From positions 108,083,370-108,147,369 of the forward strand of contig CM055266.1 of assembly GCA_029237695.1 (NCBI GenBank): DNA of 64,000 nucleotides. Direction: 5' to 3'. This DNA comes from Conchocele bisecta (taxonomy: Eukaryota > Mollusca > Bivalvia > Lucinida > Thyasiridae). The notes beneath the pieces are model-generated. The model was given only the letters and a program-made list of their open reading frames with translations. It ran no database searches and was not told the origin of the DNA. Both the position numbers and the translations under genes were made by a program. Positions 11,242-21,930 of this stretch are shown piece by piece. Numbering within the stretch: position 1 is the stretch's first letter; every line of letters starts with the position of its first letter.

Positions 11242-11361
11242 ATTCCGCGTCGAGAAGTCCACCGGACGTATGACCGGATATACGCGGCATTATACGGCCA
11301 CTGTGTCGGCGATGCCATTGGTCTGCTCACGGAGGGCCTCACACGAGATGAGGTGAAAAAG
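11242..11361 (+). CDS. ADP-ribosylglycohydrolase, exon with first family motif
   Basis: The acceptor is TTTTCCATGTCAG ending at 11241 and the donor is AAG followed by GTAAGTAAC. It is 40 codons long, phase 0 at both ends. It encodes IPRREVHRTYDRIYAALYGH followed by CVGDAIGLLTEGLTRDEVKK. The G-x(3)-G-D-A-x-G-x(3)-E arrangement (G19, G23, D24, E31 counting from this exon) is the N-terminal signature of ARH/DraG proteins. It lies at the start of the all-helical fold, near the metal site. The next exon is 12.7 kb downstream, past a large transposon-like insertion. Confidence 0.88.
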
Positions 11362-11373
11362 GTAAGTAACAAA

Positions 11374-11430
11374 TTAGGGGCCCCATTTCACTAAAGTTTG
11401 TTCAATAAAATGTTTGTACAAATGCAATTA
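11374..11430 (+). repeat. M5-like left-end fragment
   Basis: GGGGCCCCATTTCACTAAAG followed by TTTGTTCAATAAAATGTTTG resembles the left arm of M5 (see 62162-62407). It starts only 12 bp after the exon donor. The matching right arm may be the one at 12515-12664. Confidence 0.45.
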
Positions 11431-12272
11431 GTTTGAATTAGCGACAATTTGATGTAACGAAAATTCGACGTAACAGTAGGCAGTTACATTGAAAATAATA
11501 ACAAGACTTTGACACAAATTCGACATAACGAGGGAATTCGACTAGAAACATAATTGCCACCCGCTCCATACCTTTCGCGAGGGTAGCAATTTAACCCCAT
11601 CTCTTTAATGTAACACATGGAAGAGTGATTTTTGCAATCGGTTATCCGGCATGTTTAATATGTTAGCGATATAAAACTATCAATAAATTATTAATAAAGA
11701 ACATACACATGCAGAAATTGGTTATTTTACCATGTCGCGTTTATCGGACATTTACATGTATATCTTTTAAATTTGAAAGCTTCATTTCGTTATCTTGAAT
11801 GTTGAACAACAACTAGAGAAAAGATGGCTTCCATGGGAAAGTGATTTTCCTGTTCTATTAATTTTGGCAATTTACTAGTTCTACATCAAAGATTATTTGT
11901 TTAAAGGTATAACATACATTGTATAGTTGACTAAATTTTGACCTACATGCAACAGGTTTGGGTATGCACTTCGGTTGCTCACATTTTTTGAATGGGTCAA
12001 ATTGTAGCCGTATATAACATATCAGAGGTGAATTATTGTAGCTAGAATTTGATGTGACCGACTTTGAGTAAACGGATGTGGACTGTATATTTTACAATTT
12101 TAGTGAAAGCAAGCAGAAAAATTAAACTTGAAACAATATTTTGTAAATTGGTAGGTAATGACCCTACAAACCACCTGATGCAGAAAATCCCATCCAAAAA
12201 TTATAATCCGATCATGTTATTTCATAACTACATTTTATGCAAATTTATGCAAAAACAATTTCTAACCAAACT
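11431..12272. other. AT-rich intron sequence, nothing recognised
   Basis: No exon, RNA gene or family-level repeat is supported. A few short echoes occur (GACGTAACAG, GACATAACGA, GATGTGACCG). Confidence 0.45.
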
Positions 12273-12485
12273 TTAACCCTTTCAACACCACAGACCTCTA
12301 TAGAGACAATGTTTGTAAACAGTGCAGATCCAGATGAGGATCTCCACTGTTTGTTAATAATTTTAAACGTCGTACAGATTACCCTTTTAGAAGAATGGGA
12401 TAATTTGAATGAACAAAATTAATGAAATAGCGTGAAACATTGGCATGGAACATCCTATTAAGTTAATTGGTGTTGAAAGGGTTAA
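12273..12485. mobile_element. M3 foldback MITE with TTAA ends
   Basis: It starts TTAACCCTTTCAACACCA and ends TGGTGTTGAAAGGGTTAA, a near-perfect inverse. It holds GTGCAGATCCAGATGAGG, the M3 marker. Other copies are at 55220-55465, 59878-60122 and, partial, 62563-62690. Confidence 0.82.
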
Positions 12486-12514
12486 CAATCGCAATCTGTC
12501 TCGTCCAGATGGAA

Positions 12515-12664
12515 AATTCACTCGTCAATGCAGCCTATGCTTAATAAATGTAAATGCAATACTAGTTTACAAGAAAACATTGTTAATATAAAATTTACAG
12601 ACTCATAATTTTGCACTTACATGTACGAACATTTTAGTCGTACAAAGTTTAGTGAAACGGCCCC
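12515..12664. mobile_element. M5 foldback MITE, right half
   Basis: It contains CCTATGCTTAATAAATGTAA, ACAGACTCATAATTTTGCAC, CGAACATTTTAGTCGTAC and AAAGTTTAGTGAAACGGCCC. These are the right arm of the family seen complete at 62162-62407. It directly abuts the M4 element. Confidence 0.72.
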
Positions 12665-12973
12665 CAGTAGCCGATTTCATCAAAATTGCAAAGTATACTT
12701 TTCTAGCAAAGTATACTTTGAGGGAGTAATCATTTATTTTTCCTGAAATGCATTATTTCATATAGAACTAACAAATGCATATATTTCATGATTAAAAGTA
12801 TGCAGAATTATTATACTGAATTTATTACATTATCACAGCCAAATTGGCTGTGATAATGTAATAAATTCAGTATAATAAAAATTAATAAATTTATCATCTA
12901 ATTGAAAATTTCTCCCTCAAAGTATACTTTGCTACTAAAGTATACTTTGCAATGTTGATGAAATAGGCTACTG
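12665..12973. mobile_element. M4 long-palindrome MITE, copy 1
   Basis: The ends are CAGTAGCCGATTTCATCAAA and its inverse TTTGATGAAATCGGCTACTG with few changes. The subterminal AAAGTATACTTT occurs twice in each arm. The centre is a very close palindrome: TTTATTACATTATCACAGCC meeting GGCTGTGATAATGTAATAAA. Other copies: 36093-36401, 52358-52646, 56101-56406, and one split at 62932-62973/63943-64000. Confidence 0.92.
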
Positions 12974-13003
12974 GTGTCGCTGTACTGAAATTGACGGCAC
13001 ACA

Positions 13004-13205
13004 CAGGGCTCCAGATAAGGAATTAGTAATTGAGTATTGTTACTCCATCATTTCTGAAGCAATTGGGTATTTCAAAATTTTAATTGGGTAAAATAAAATT
13101 ACACTATTGTTTACAAATCAGCAGACACAATTATTGAATAGTTTGCTTCTAAATGAAAACATGTCCTGGCATTTCATTGGAGACACTTCTAATGAAATAC
13201 CAACA
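13004..13205 (+). mobile_element. M6 hAT-like foldback, left part of a split copy
   Basis: It begins CAGGGCTCCAGATAAGGAAT and carries GAGTATTGTTACTCCATCAT and AAGCAATTGGGTATTTCAAA. The full family copy is at 23242-23643 in the other orientation. The matching right end is 7.7 kb away at 20878-20942. The 8 bases before 13004 (GGCACACA) nearly equal the 8 after 20942 (CGCACACA), as expected for a hAT target-site duplication. Confidence 0.7.
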
Positions 13206-13384
13206 GTCTCCGCGAAAGTCGTCGGACATGTCCGTTAAAATTGGAAGTCGCCGGACCGAATGTTTGTTTTTTTTTACTTTTTTATTCTAAGCTTCAATGA
13301 AATCACCTTCCTTGGTATGCGCTTCTTAAATATCACACAAAATCAATTTTATTTTTTGTAAATTCTTTTCGGTCTGTTACGGTA
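13206..13384. other. Unassigned sequence between M6 and the inverted repeat
   Basis: It starts TCTCCGCGAAAGTCGTCGG, not part of M6. It may be the true left end of the large inserted element, since the outer limit of its inverted repeat is not resolved. Confidence 0.3.
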
Positions 13385-13560
13385 AACAAAAATTGATAAC
13401 ACGCTGAACATTTCAGGATATGTTCAGAATCATGTCTACATTATCAGAAAAAAAGTCCCCGTAAATCAACCTTGTGCCAACTTGGCAATTCAAGATGGCG
13501 TCCAAGATGGCCGTCATTTTGAGTTTTTACTTATATCGTCGTATTCAGCTATGATAAATA
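13385..13560 (+). repeat. Left inverted repeat of the candidate transposon
   Basis: Core at 13451-13520, containing CAAGATGGCGTCCAAGATGG. Its partner is 18300-18475 on the opposite strand. ATTCAAAATGGCCACC at 13639 also echoes the interior of the right arm near 18185-18215. Confidence 0.75.
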
Positions 13561-14394
13561 TACATAAAAACCATCAGAACATACATAAGTATATAAATAT
13601 ACCAAAATGAAGTATATGTAGATAATATTCATAATCACCATTCAAAATGGCCACCAAAATATATCAACAAATAGCACCAAAGCGTCTAGCATTAAAATGT
13701 TGAAGGTCAAAATTATTTTTGACACGCCTAAATGGCTTTCCAGATGTTGAGTATGATTTTTCAATGTATACTAGAAACGGATTAGTTGTCACATGCTAAA
13801 TATGATAAATCTAAATCAAATATGGCTTCAAAACCCTTCCGTGACAACGCAATATTAATTAGCCACGCCCTCGTTGTATTGAAATCCGTATGAAATTTTC
13901 AGAGCATAGTCGCGTGCCATGTCGAAAGTCAGTCAGAATGAACTACATGTACCGGTACATGCATTTGGATTGATACAAGATAATATAGAAATTAAATGTC
14001 TAAAACCAGAATGGTGTTTTAAATCTTAAAAATCATGTGAAAAGTTCGTGAATTTGCGTTGAGATGTGATCTTTTGAACATATGATGTCACGGATAACGT
14101 CTAACATTGATGTTTTGGTTGTTGCGCTTAACGACGTCGCGTAAAACGTCCCGCCTAACATAGTTTTAGACCATGTCATTGATTAAATTCAGTCACCTGA
14201 CTCATTAATATTAATGAGGTCTCATGAATATTGATAAGATGGTCCGTTGGAGAATTTGATTTTCTTTCAGCAATTTCTCTCAAATTCAGGTTAGTTAGCC
14301 ATATTAGATAATAATTAAACATTTAATTAAGAATTTAATTCTTAAGTCTAGAGATCAGAAAGGGAAAAGTTCTACAATAAATAGGAGAACTACC
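13561..14394. other. 5' noncoding part of the candidate transposon
   Basis: AT-rich, with ATGGCCACC and ATTAATATTAATGAGG motifs and GACGTCGCGTAAAACGTC near 14131. It would hold the promoter of the coding region, but no element is identifiable. I found no frame related to the downstream protein before about 14395. Confidence 0.4.
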
Positions 14395-17300
14395 ACAATA
14401 GCTCATGCCATAATTTCTTCATGTCGTCCAATGTCATTCATTTCACCACTGTTGCTATACATAGAAAATCTGGTTCCCGTGAACTGGTAGATCTTCTGAG
14501 CATATTAAATTTCTCGGATGATTACAGAGAAGTGTAAAGGTTGGAGGCTGCACTTGTATCACACAATAAACCACTCGATATCTTCCGTGGTTTCACCCAA
14601 TTTGTGTATGATAATGCAGACTTCAATGTAGCTACAGTGACTGGTCACAATACCTTCCACAGTATGGGAGGTATAGTTTGTGTTACACCACAGGGTACTG
14701 TTGATGAAGTGCCTGTAAAGCGCACAGTCTGTGTACCATAACGTTCCCATAAAGACATATAGCAAACCTGCTGTTCCTGGTCTAAAGTCTGTTATTATCG
14801 GACCAATGAAAGCACCTGAAAAGGAACCTACATATGTCATCTCTTCCAAGGCTTTAGACACACTCTGGGTTGCAGGTTATGTGCTTGAACTTTCCCCCTG
14901 TCCACCATGGAGTGGCTTCATGAAAGTATCACATCAAAATTAAAATGTTGACAAAACTAGAATTGAAGTACTTCCCTTCATCAACTTCGACCCGGGAAAT
15001 CTGAGTACAAGCTATACAGCATTATCGTTTGCCCAAGACCAGTGTCAGAAACATGGTCTTGGCATATGTCCAGTTACATTTGACCAACCGTTGTACTTAA
15101 AGGCGGTTGAAATAGTGACTGCAACAAATGATCTAAACAAAGTCATTGTTTGACTTGGTGGCTTCCATCTACTCATGTCTTACCTAGGCAGCATTGGGTA
15201 CATCATGACTGATAGCGGACTGGCAGATCTGTGGGAAACGGTGTATGCCAAAGGATCTGTTGTGCATATGCTGACAGGTCATGCATACTCACGTGCACAC
15301 TGAGCCCACATGCTGACGTCAGCGTCCCTTATCTGTGTGCTATTAAATGATAATCCAAACTGTCTGGATGACATTGACAAAGATCATTTGAAAACCCTCC
15401 ATCAGATGAGCTTGCAAGGTGTTCATCCTGCTGATGTTGCCGATGATGTACAGCTATTAAATTGCATAATATCACAACTCATTATAGCTGTGGCAAACAA
15501 AAGCAGAACTGGCAAGTTGTGGGTACAGTACCTTGACCAGGTCGTCCTCCTGCGTCTGTTCATACGTGCTGAGAGAATGGGCAATTGGGATCTTCATATC
15601 CACTGTGTTGAGACAATGATTCCATACTTTCATGCTGCTGGGCATCTCCACTATGCCAAGTCTGCCCGATTGTATCTTCAGCAGATGTGGTCCTTGGAAA
15701 AAGTGAATATGCCAAAGTCACGGAACAGGGTCACGGCAACTTTTCTGACCAAACGATAGAACAGGTCCCAATGCGAATGTTAAAAACATCCGGCGGTATG
15801 ACACATGGTAGGGCAGGGTTCATGTTTGAGGGCGACATGGGCGAAGTGGTCGCTTTTTTTCTGGACAAGTCGCCTTATTTTTCCCGTAGGGGGAAGTCAA
15901 GTCGCCCTGGACTAGGGGCATCACAGACAGTACATTGACAAAATGACAAAGTGGGTGTGTGCAATGCCCGGTTGTTTGCATATGTGTAGCCAACTGGAGA
16001 AATTCACATCAGTACACACATCTACCTCTGAACAGCACAACGACCTGAGGGTAAGCACCCACTCAAGAGATACCAAAGACATTGGTCTCTTTGTGGATTG
16101 GCTGCACACATATTCACCATTTTGTGAATTGTGACCAAGCAGTCGACATTGGTACCGCCGCAGCTGCAAAAATGACAGGTAAGTGTTTCACAGAGATCAC
16201 TCTTCACAGAAAATATAAGGTTAAGACAATCAGTAGTATGCACAAAACTGTCAAAGTCCGAGGACATGATATGGCAGTTAACCCCACTCTGTTGTTTAAT
16301 AGGATCACATGTGTTCTCAATGATAGTACTGAAATGAAAACATTCCTAACACACGAACTGTCACCGCAACCGCCAGCACTATTCATTGATGGTCTAATGC
16401 GGAAGCCCATGAAAATTACACTGGGTGTATTGTTGAAGTCATTCGTTACACAACAACCAACTGTCCCAGACAATGCAATATTTGTGGTGGACGGAGGGCA
16501 CCTACTACACACAGTTGTATGGCCAAAGGTATCTACAGATCATGACGTGTTCCAGTCATATATCGCATACACACTAAAACATTTTGGTGTTGGGACAGTT
16601 GTTATATTTGATGGCTATAATGTCACCTCAACCAAAGTCATGGAGCAGAACAGAAGGGCTAGCAAGGTAACATCACGTACCATCATATTTGATGTAAATA
16701 TGAAAATCACGACTGCACAATCAGCATTCTTGTCAAACAGTAGCAATTAACGTCGATTTATTGACTTGCTGAGTAAGAGATGCAAGCCGCAGGCTTAAGA
16801 GTGAAACAGTCAGAGGCAGAGGCAGATGCAGATTTCCTGATAGTTTCAATAGCCTTAACACTGGTTGATGATGCCGAGAAGCCAGTGGTGGTTGTTGGAA
16901 CTGACACTGACTTACTGGTGATGCTTGTTGCACTAGCGGTTACTTCGGTGGAAATATATATGCTTTGCCGTAGTAACCCAGTGACCCTTTACAACATCCA
17001 GGATCTTCAGCATGCTATAGGAAACACCAAAAAACACTTGTTGTTTAAGCATGTTGTAAGGCTTTGTGATTCAGTATCTGCACCTTATAGACAGGGAAAA
17101 CGCAATACTGTACACCATCAGCAGGACAAGCATTTGCTAGAAATAGTGAAAGCACACATAGCGATATAGAACATGCCGGTGAACAGTTCTTACTCAAATT
17201 GTATGGAGCTGGTCAAGTAAAGACACTTGATAAATACAGACACATTGCATACAAAAAAGGCAATTGGTAGGTCCTCCCTTAGCTCATCATTTCAGCTTGC

Positions 17301-17622
17301 GTGTCTCCCACCGACAAGTGCTGTGGCCAAATACCATTCATATCGTACATATTTGGCTGTTCAACAATGGATGGGTAACTCAATGCCTCCAATAGAATGG
17401 GGATGGCGATTGCAAGATGATGTTCTGTTACCCATGGAGACTGACCTCCCAGTTGCACCAGATAAGCTAATGAAAATGGTTTCATGTGGCTGTAAGACTG
17501 GATGTGGAAAGTCATGTGGGTGCAGGAAGCTTGGGTTATTTTGCCCTGAGATGTGCAGCCAATGTATGGGGCAAACATGTACATGTAATAATACTACGCC
17601 CGTACCAGTTGACCAAATGTAA
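14395..17622 (+). pseudogene. Decayed intronless nuclease-CXC family protein
   Basis: I recognise an uncharacterised protein family, multi-copy in many invertebrates, broken here by frameshifts and stops. In order: CRPMSFISPLLL (about 14412); SGSRELVDLL then a stop at 14536; YDNADFNVATVTGHNTFHSM (from about 14607); a frameshift near 14740; LPFINFDPGN (about 14971); LGGFHLLMSYLGSIG after a TGA at 15151; TGHAYSRAH then TGA at 15301; an intact block 15310-15700; SDQTIEQVPM; a roughly 100-bp insertion near 15812-15915; EKFTSVHTSTSEQHNDLR; then a long frame 16140-16750. That frame has VVDGGHLLH and VVIFDGYN, followed by EAEADADFLIV and VVGTDTDLLVML after another stop and shift. The acidic DGG, DAD and DTD motifs fit a PIN/FEN-like (asteroid-type) nuclease. 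The end has PPIEWGW and a Cys-rich CXC segment. There are no introns. Its present product, if any, is nonfunctional. Confidence 0.82.
17457..17622 (+). pseudogene. CXC (tesmin/TSO1-like) Cys-rich tail of the nuclease-CXC protein
   Basis: The last frame reads VSCGCKTGCGKSCGCRKLGL and then FCPEMCSQCMGQTCTC, with at least eleven Cys in about 37 residues. The spacing C-x-C-x(3)-C-x(3)-C-x-C, then C-x(3)-C-x(2)-C-x(4)-C-x-C, matches a CXC DNA-binding motif with bound zinc. It follows PPIEWGWRLQDDVLLPM, a conserved lead-in of the family. It stops at TAA 17620-17622. A DNA-binding tail on a nuclease-like protein is what a transposase-like protein would need; that link is inference. Confidence 0.75.
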
Positions 17623-18299
17623 TTCATACTGCAGCAAACGCAATAGCCCGGGGTTTTATTCCTTAAATACAAATGATAACTGTGTGACCACTGTCAAACA
17701 TTACAATGTGTATCACCAATGATGCATATAAATACAAGAAAGTGATTTGAAAGATAAACATGACTTATTTAAGTTGTGGCGAGTCTAATACACTTATCTA
17801 GTCTGAGTGAATGACATAACATTCATAAAAAAGTACATAGAAGTGTCTACCATGGTATCAAATGCCATAATTCTTAATCCACAAGTCACATTTTATGTAT
17901 GATCGTACAATGTTATTGCTATATTGATGATGCTGTAGTGGTAAAGTGGTAAACATGTATGTTTACTTACAGGACTGTCACTATTCATAATTATACGAGA
18001 CACGAGTGCATATCAATCTGTATATACCATGAATAGTGATAATGAATGCATTTCCAATGTCCAATGTATTATGTATTAAGTACTGCTTGTCATATATTGA
18101 TATATGCATTAAATTGAAAATATTGCTATCTACCTCGCGTTTTTTCTTACAAAATATCCTAAAATCCATCAATTTGGCAGTTTTGGCGGCCATATTGGCG
18201 GCCATCTTGAATTGTATAATTTCAGAAATAACAAAACTGCTTTAAAAATGTATATCTGAGATAATCCAGGTAAGAGTATAAAAAATCAGCACTTTTTTA
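17623..18299. other. 3' noncoding part of the candidate transposon
   Basis: AT-rich, with GGCGGCCATATTGGCGGCCA near 18186 matching the inner part of the left inverted repeat. No coding frame is recognised. Confidence 0.4.
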
Positions 18300-18475
18300 T
18301 GCCTATTTGCCCATATAGCTGAACATTAAAAGATAATGAAAAAATGGCGGCCATCTTGGACGCCATCTTGAATTCCCAAGTTGGCACCAGCTGGATTTGC
18401 GGGGACTTTTAGTATGTTATTCTACATACATTTATACAACTTTCCTAAAAAATTCAGGTTGTTAACAATTTATTT
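18300..18475 (-). repeat. Right inverted repeat of the candidate transposon
   Basis: AAAATGGCGGCCATCTTGGA, CGCCATCTTGAATTCCCAAG and GCGGGGACTTTTAG are the inverse of 13451-13520. It runs to within 15 bp of the next mobile element. Confidence 0.75.
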
Positions 18476-18490
18476 TGGGGTTTGGTATGT

Positions 18491-20856
18491 TTAGCTCACC
18501 TGAGCAAAGCTCATGTGAGCTATTGTTATGGCAAAGTGTTTGTCGTCCGTCCGTGAACATTTTCAATCATCTTCTTCTCCCGAACTGCTGAGCCGATATT
18601 GGTTAAACTTCACAGGGATAATATATGGGTGATGCCATTTCAGATTTGTTAAAATGGAGGTCATCAACAATCCAAGATGGCCGCCATGGAAAAGTAGGTC
18701 AAATTCTTAAAAAATCTTCTTCTCACGAACCGCCAGGCCGATTTCGACGATACTTGGTATGAATGATCGATAGTTAGCGCTGTTTCAGATTTGTTCATAT
18801 GGTGGCCCGTGGGTCAAAAATGGGCGTCGCCCGAGGGGTCAAATAGGGGTCAAATTTTATTTTTAACCGAATATAGTCATGTAATATATCAAATCGAAGG
18901 TATTGACGAGACAATCACTCTGGAACATTTTTTGCTAAATCATATGATTACGTCATCCAAGATGGCCACCGATAGTTCAAATGGTCATTCTTTTACTAAA
19001 GATTTCAAATGTCTTTTTCTTGTAAACTGCTTGGCCGATATTGGCCAAACTTAACTGTAATGGTCTGTGGTTGAAGCCTGTTCATTTTTGTTAAAATGGA
19101 GGTCATCACCAAATCCAAGATGGCCGCCGTTGAGAAGTAGGTCAAATTCTTAAAAAATCTTCTTCTCACGAACCGCCAGGCCCAGGCCGATTTCGACGAT
19201 ACTGGGTATGAATGATCGATAGTTAGCGCTGTTTCAGATTTGTTCATATGGTGGCCCCTGGGTCAAAAATGGGCGTCGCCCGAGGGGTCAAATAGGGGTA
19301 AATTTTATTTTTAACCGAATATAGTCGTATAATATATCAAATCGAAGGTATTGACGAGACGATCACTCTGGATAATTTTTTGTCTAAATCAGATGCTTAC
19401 GTCATCCAAGATGGCCACTGATAGTTCAAAAGGTCATTCTTTTACTAAAGATTTCAAACGTCTTTTTCTTGTGAACTGCTTGGCCGATATTGGCCAAACT
19501 TAACTGTAATGGTCTGTGGGTGAAGCCTGTTCATTTTTGTTAAAATGGAGGTCATCACCAAATCCAAGATGGCCGCCATTGAGAAGTAGGTCAAATTGTC
19601 AGAAAATCTTCTTCTCACAAACCTCCAGGCCGATATCGACGAAACTTGGTAAGAATGATTGATAGTTACCGCTGTTTCAGATTTGTTCATATGGTGGCCC
19701 CTGGGTCAAAAATGGGTGTGGCCCGAGGGGTCAAATGGGGGTCAAATTTTATTTTTTGACAGAATATGGCCATATAGTATATCGGATCGAATATATATAG
19801 TATATCGGATCGAATGTATCGACGGGACGATCACTCTACAGCATGTTTTGTCTAAATCAGATGATTTTGTCATCCAAGATGGCCACCGAAAGGTAAAAAA
19901 GTTGTCCTTTTACTAAAGATTTCAAACGTATTCTTCTTGTGAACTGCTTGGCCGATATTGGCCAAACTTAACTGTAATGGTCTGTGGGTGAAGCCTGTCC
20001 ATTTTTGTTAAAATGGAGGTCATCACCAAATCCAAGATGTCCGCCGTTGAAAAGTAGGTCAAATTGTCCAAAAAATCTTCTTCTCACAAACCTCCAGGCT
20101 CATTTCGACGAAACTTGGTGTGAATGATTGATATTTAACGCTGTTTCAGATTTGTTCATATGGTGGTACCTGGGTCAAAAATGGGCGTGGCCCGAGGGGT
20201 CAACTAGGGGTCAAATTATATTTTTGACCGAATATGGTCATATAATATATCCAATCCAAGGTATCGACGAGACGATCACTCTGGAGCATGTTTTGCCAAA
20301 ATCAGATGATTACGTCATCCAAGATGGCCACCGACAGGTCAAAAGGTTGTTCTTTTACTAAAGATTTCAAAGGACTTCTTCTTGTGAACTGCTTGGCCGA
20401 TATTGACCAAACTTAACTGAAATGGTTTGTTGGTGAAGCTTGTTCATTTTTGTCAAAATGGAGGTCATCACCAAATCCAAGATGTCCGCCGTTGAAAAGT
20501 AGGTCAAATTGTCAAAAAATCTTCTTCTCACAAACCGCCAGGCCGATTTCGACGAAACTTTGTATGAATGATCGATAGTTAACGCTGATTCAGATTTGTT
20601 CATATGGTGGCCTCTGGGTCAAAAATGGTCATGGCCCTAGGGGTCAAATTTTATTTTTGACCGAATATGGTCATTTTATATATCAAATCGAATTTATAGC
20701 AGTAAATCACATGCACATTCGCAATATATGTTAGATCAGAAGGTACCAACAAATTCTGTGGAACATTTGAAGTTGTAAGTGAAGAGTCTTTGTGAAATCA
20801 AGATGACCACTATGGAGGCTTTTAGGTGAGCGATACAGGCCCATTTGGGCCTCTTG
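18491..20856 (+). mobile_element. Helentron/HINE-like element, family G, copy 1
   Basis: It starts TTAGCTCACCTGAGC, then GTCCGTCCGTG. The core is about 4.5 tandem units of roughly 435-480 bp, marked by CTTCTTCTCACGAACCGCCA at about 18716, 19158, 19607, 20087 and 20521. Each unit has CCAAGATGGCCGCC and TGGGTCAAAAATGGGCG. The 3' end is the hairpin AGGCCCATTTGGGCCT followed by CTTG, then T. The repeated minus-strand frames in each unit (starting MNKSE) are repeat by-products. It lies next to the inverted repeat 18300-18475. Confidence 0.8.
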
Positions 20857-20877
20857 TTTACACCTAATACTCCTGGG

Positions 20878-20942
20878 CTAATTGGGTTTTTGGCAATTTT
20901 AATTGGGTATTTAAGCAAATACACACCTTATCTGGAGTTCTG
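20878..20942 (-). mobile_element. M6 hAT-like foldback, right end of a split copy
   Basis: TAATTGGGTTTTTGGCAATT, then GGGTATTTAAGC and CACACCTTATCTGGAGTTCT. It is the inverse of the start of the full copy at 23242. It pairs with 13004-13205. Confidence 0.7.
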
Positions 20943-21345
20943 CGCACACATGAGATTCAGTGCACTGCCAGCATATAATCAAAACATCAAGGTCGGATGT
21001 ATCACAAAAACATATTTACTGCGAGTACCATCACTGACAGACAAGTACGTCCTTGATATCGGAAAGTAGTTACAAAGTGGCATTTCCTTCTGACTGATAT
21101 GACGATATACAACATACATGTACTTAACCGGGTGTGACCCAAGTTTGAAGATTGGTGTTTGTTTATAGAGTGGAGTGGATTATCGAAAGAGCACATGCGA
21201 TATATGCCATTATAGACATTTGCAATTGTGAAAAATATACATACTGCAATACTAAGAATAACATGAACACTGTTGAATAAGATCTTTGTCTTCTATTCTG
21301 CATTCAACCCCCCTCCCCCCCCCCCACTCCCACCCACCCCCACCA
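20943..21345. other. Intron sequence, nothing recognised
   Basis: No exon or family repeat is supported. It ends with a C-run around 21309-21345. Confidence 0.4.
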
Positions 21346-21870
21346 ATTTATTTATTGGGGGGATTATGTTTTACCCCTGTCCGTCTGCATCCGTAAGGCA
21401 AATGTGTTTACGTTTGCAATAACTTCTTCACCAATTTCAATAATATTTGCCCACAATGTCTGTCTAGGGGTGGTGCTTTCTTTTAACATACGACCCAAGC
21501 CTGAACACCCAAGGCCAAGGTCACTGGGGACTTATGTTCATCTTGTTAAGGCAAATGCGTTTTTAATGTTTTCTCAACAACCTTCATCAATTTCAATAAT
21601 ATTTGCCCCACAATGTCTGTCTATGGATGGTGCTTTGTTTTGCATACACCAATGCCCGAACACCCAAGGTCACGGTCACTGGGGACTTATGTTCACCTTG
21701 TTTGTAAGACAAATGCGTTTAAGTTTTTCTCAATAACTGCTTAACTCCTTCACCAATTTCAATAATATTTGCCCACAATGTATGTCTAGGGATTAGCTTC
21801 ATAATAATGATGCCCGTTTGCTATCAGGGCTGCCTGTGGGGCATCCGTGTTCTATGAGCACATTTTCTAG
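21346..21870 (+). mobile_element. Rolling-circle-like element, family B
   Basis: The 5' region has TTATTGGGGGGATTATGTTT then TACCCCTGTCCGTCTGC. The core is three units of about 170-180 bp containing TTCACCAATTTCAATAATAT, GCCCACAATGTCTGTCTA and AAGGTCACTGGGGACTTATG. The 3' hairpin is GTGTTCTATGAGCAC, then ATTTTCTAG and T. Confidence 0.75.
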
Positions 21871-21930
21871 TTCTCATAAAAAAACTTGCTTTGGCAGTAC
21901 TTTGGAATCCTTCAGTGCAGTTAAGCCTTT

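Larger units (their letters stand above)
13385..18475 (+). mobile_element. Candidate DNA transposon carrying a nuclease-CXC gene
   Basis: The left block 13385-13560 and the right block 18300-18475 are imperfect inverted copies of each other. The best-conserved part reads AAAAGTCCCCGTAAATC, GTGCCAACTTGG, AATTCAAGATGGCGTCCAAG and ATGGCCGTCATTTT on the left, with the complements in the same order on the right. Similarity continues weakly outward and inward (TTCAGCTAT on both sides). Between them lies the decayed intronless coding region 14395-17622, centred in the element. The right outer edge abuts the rolling-circle-like element at 18491. No target-site duplication could be fixed. It is either a transposon whose protein is the nuclease-CXC polypeptide, or a retrocopy that landed between unrelated inverted repeats. 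Confidence 0.55.

Noticed and set aside
18491..20603. Repeated minus-strand frames starting MNKSE, about 78 codons each
   Set aside because: They occur once per tandem unit of family G with stops and shifts between; this is periodicity rather than a gene family.
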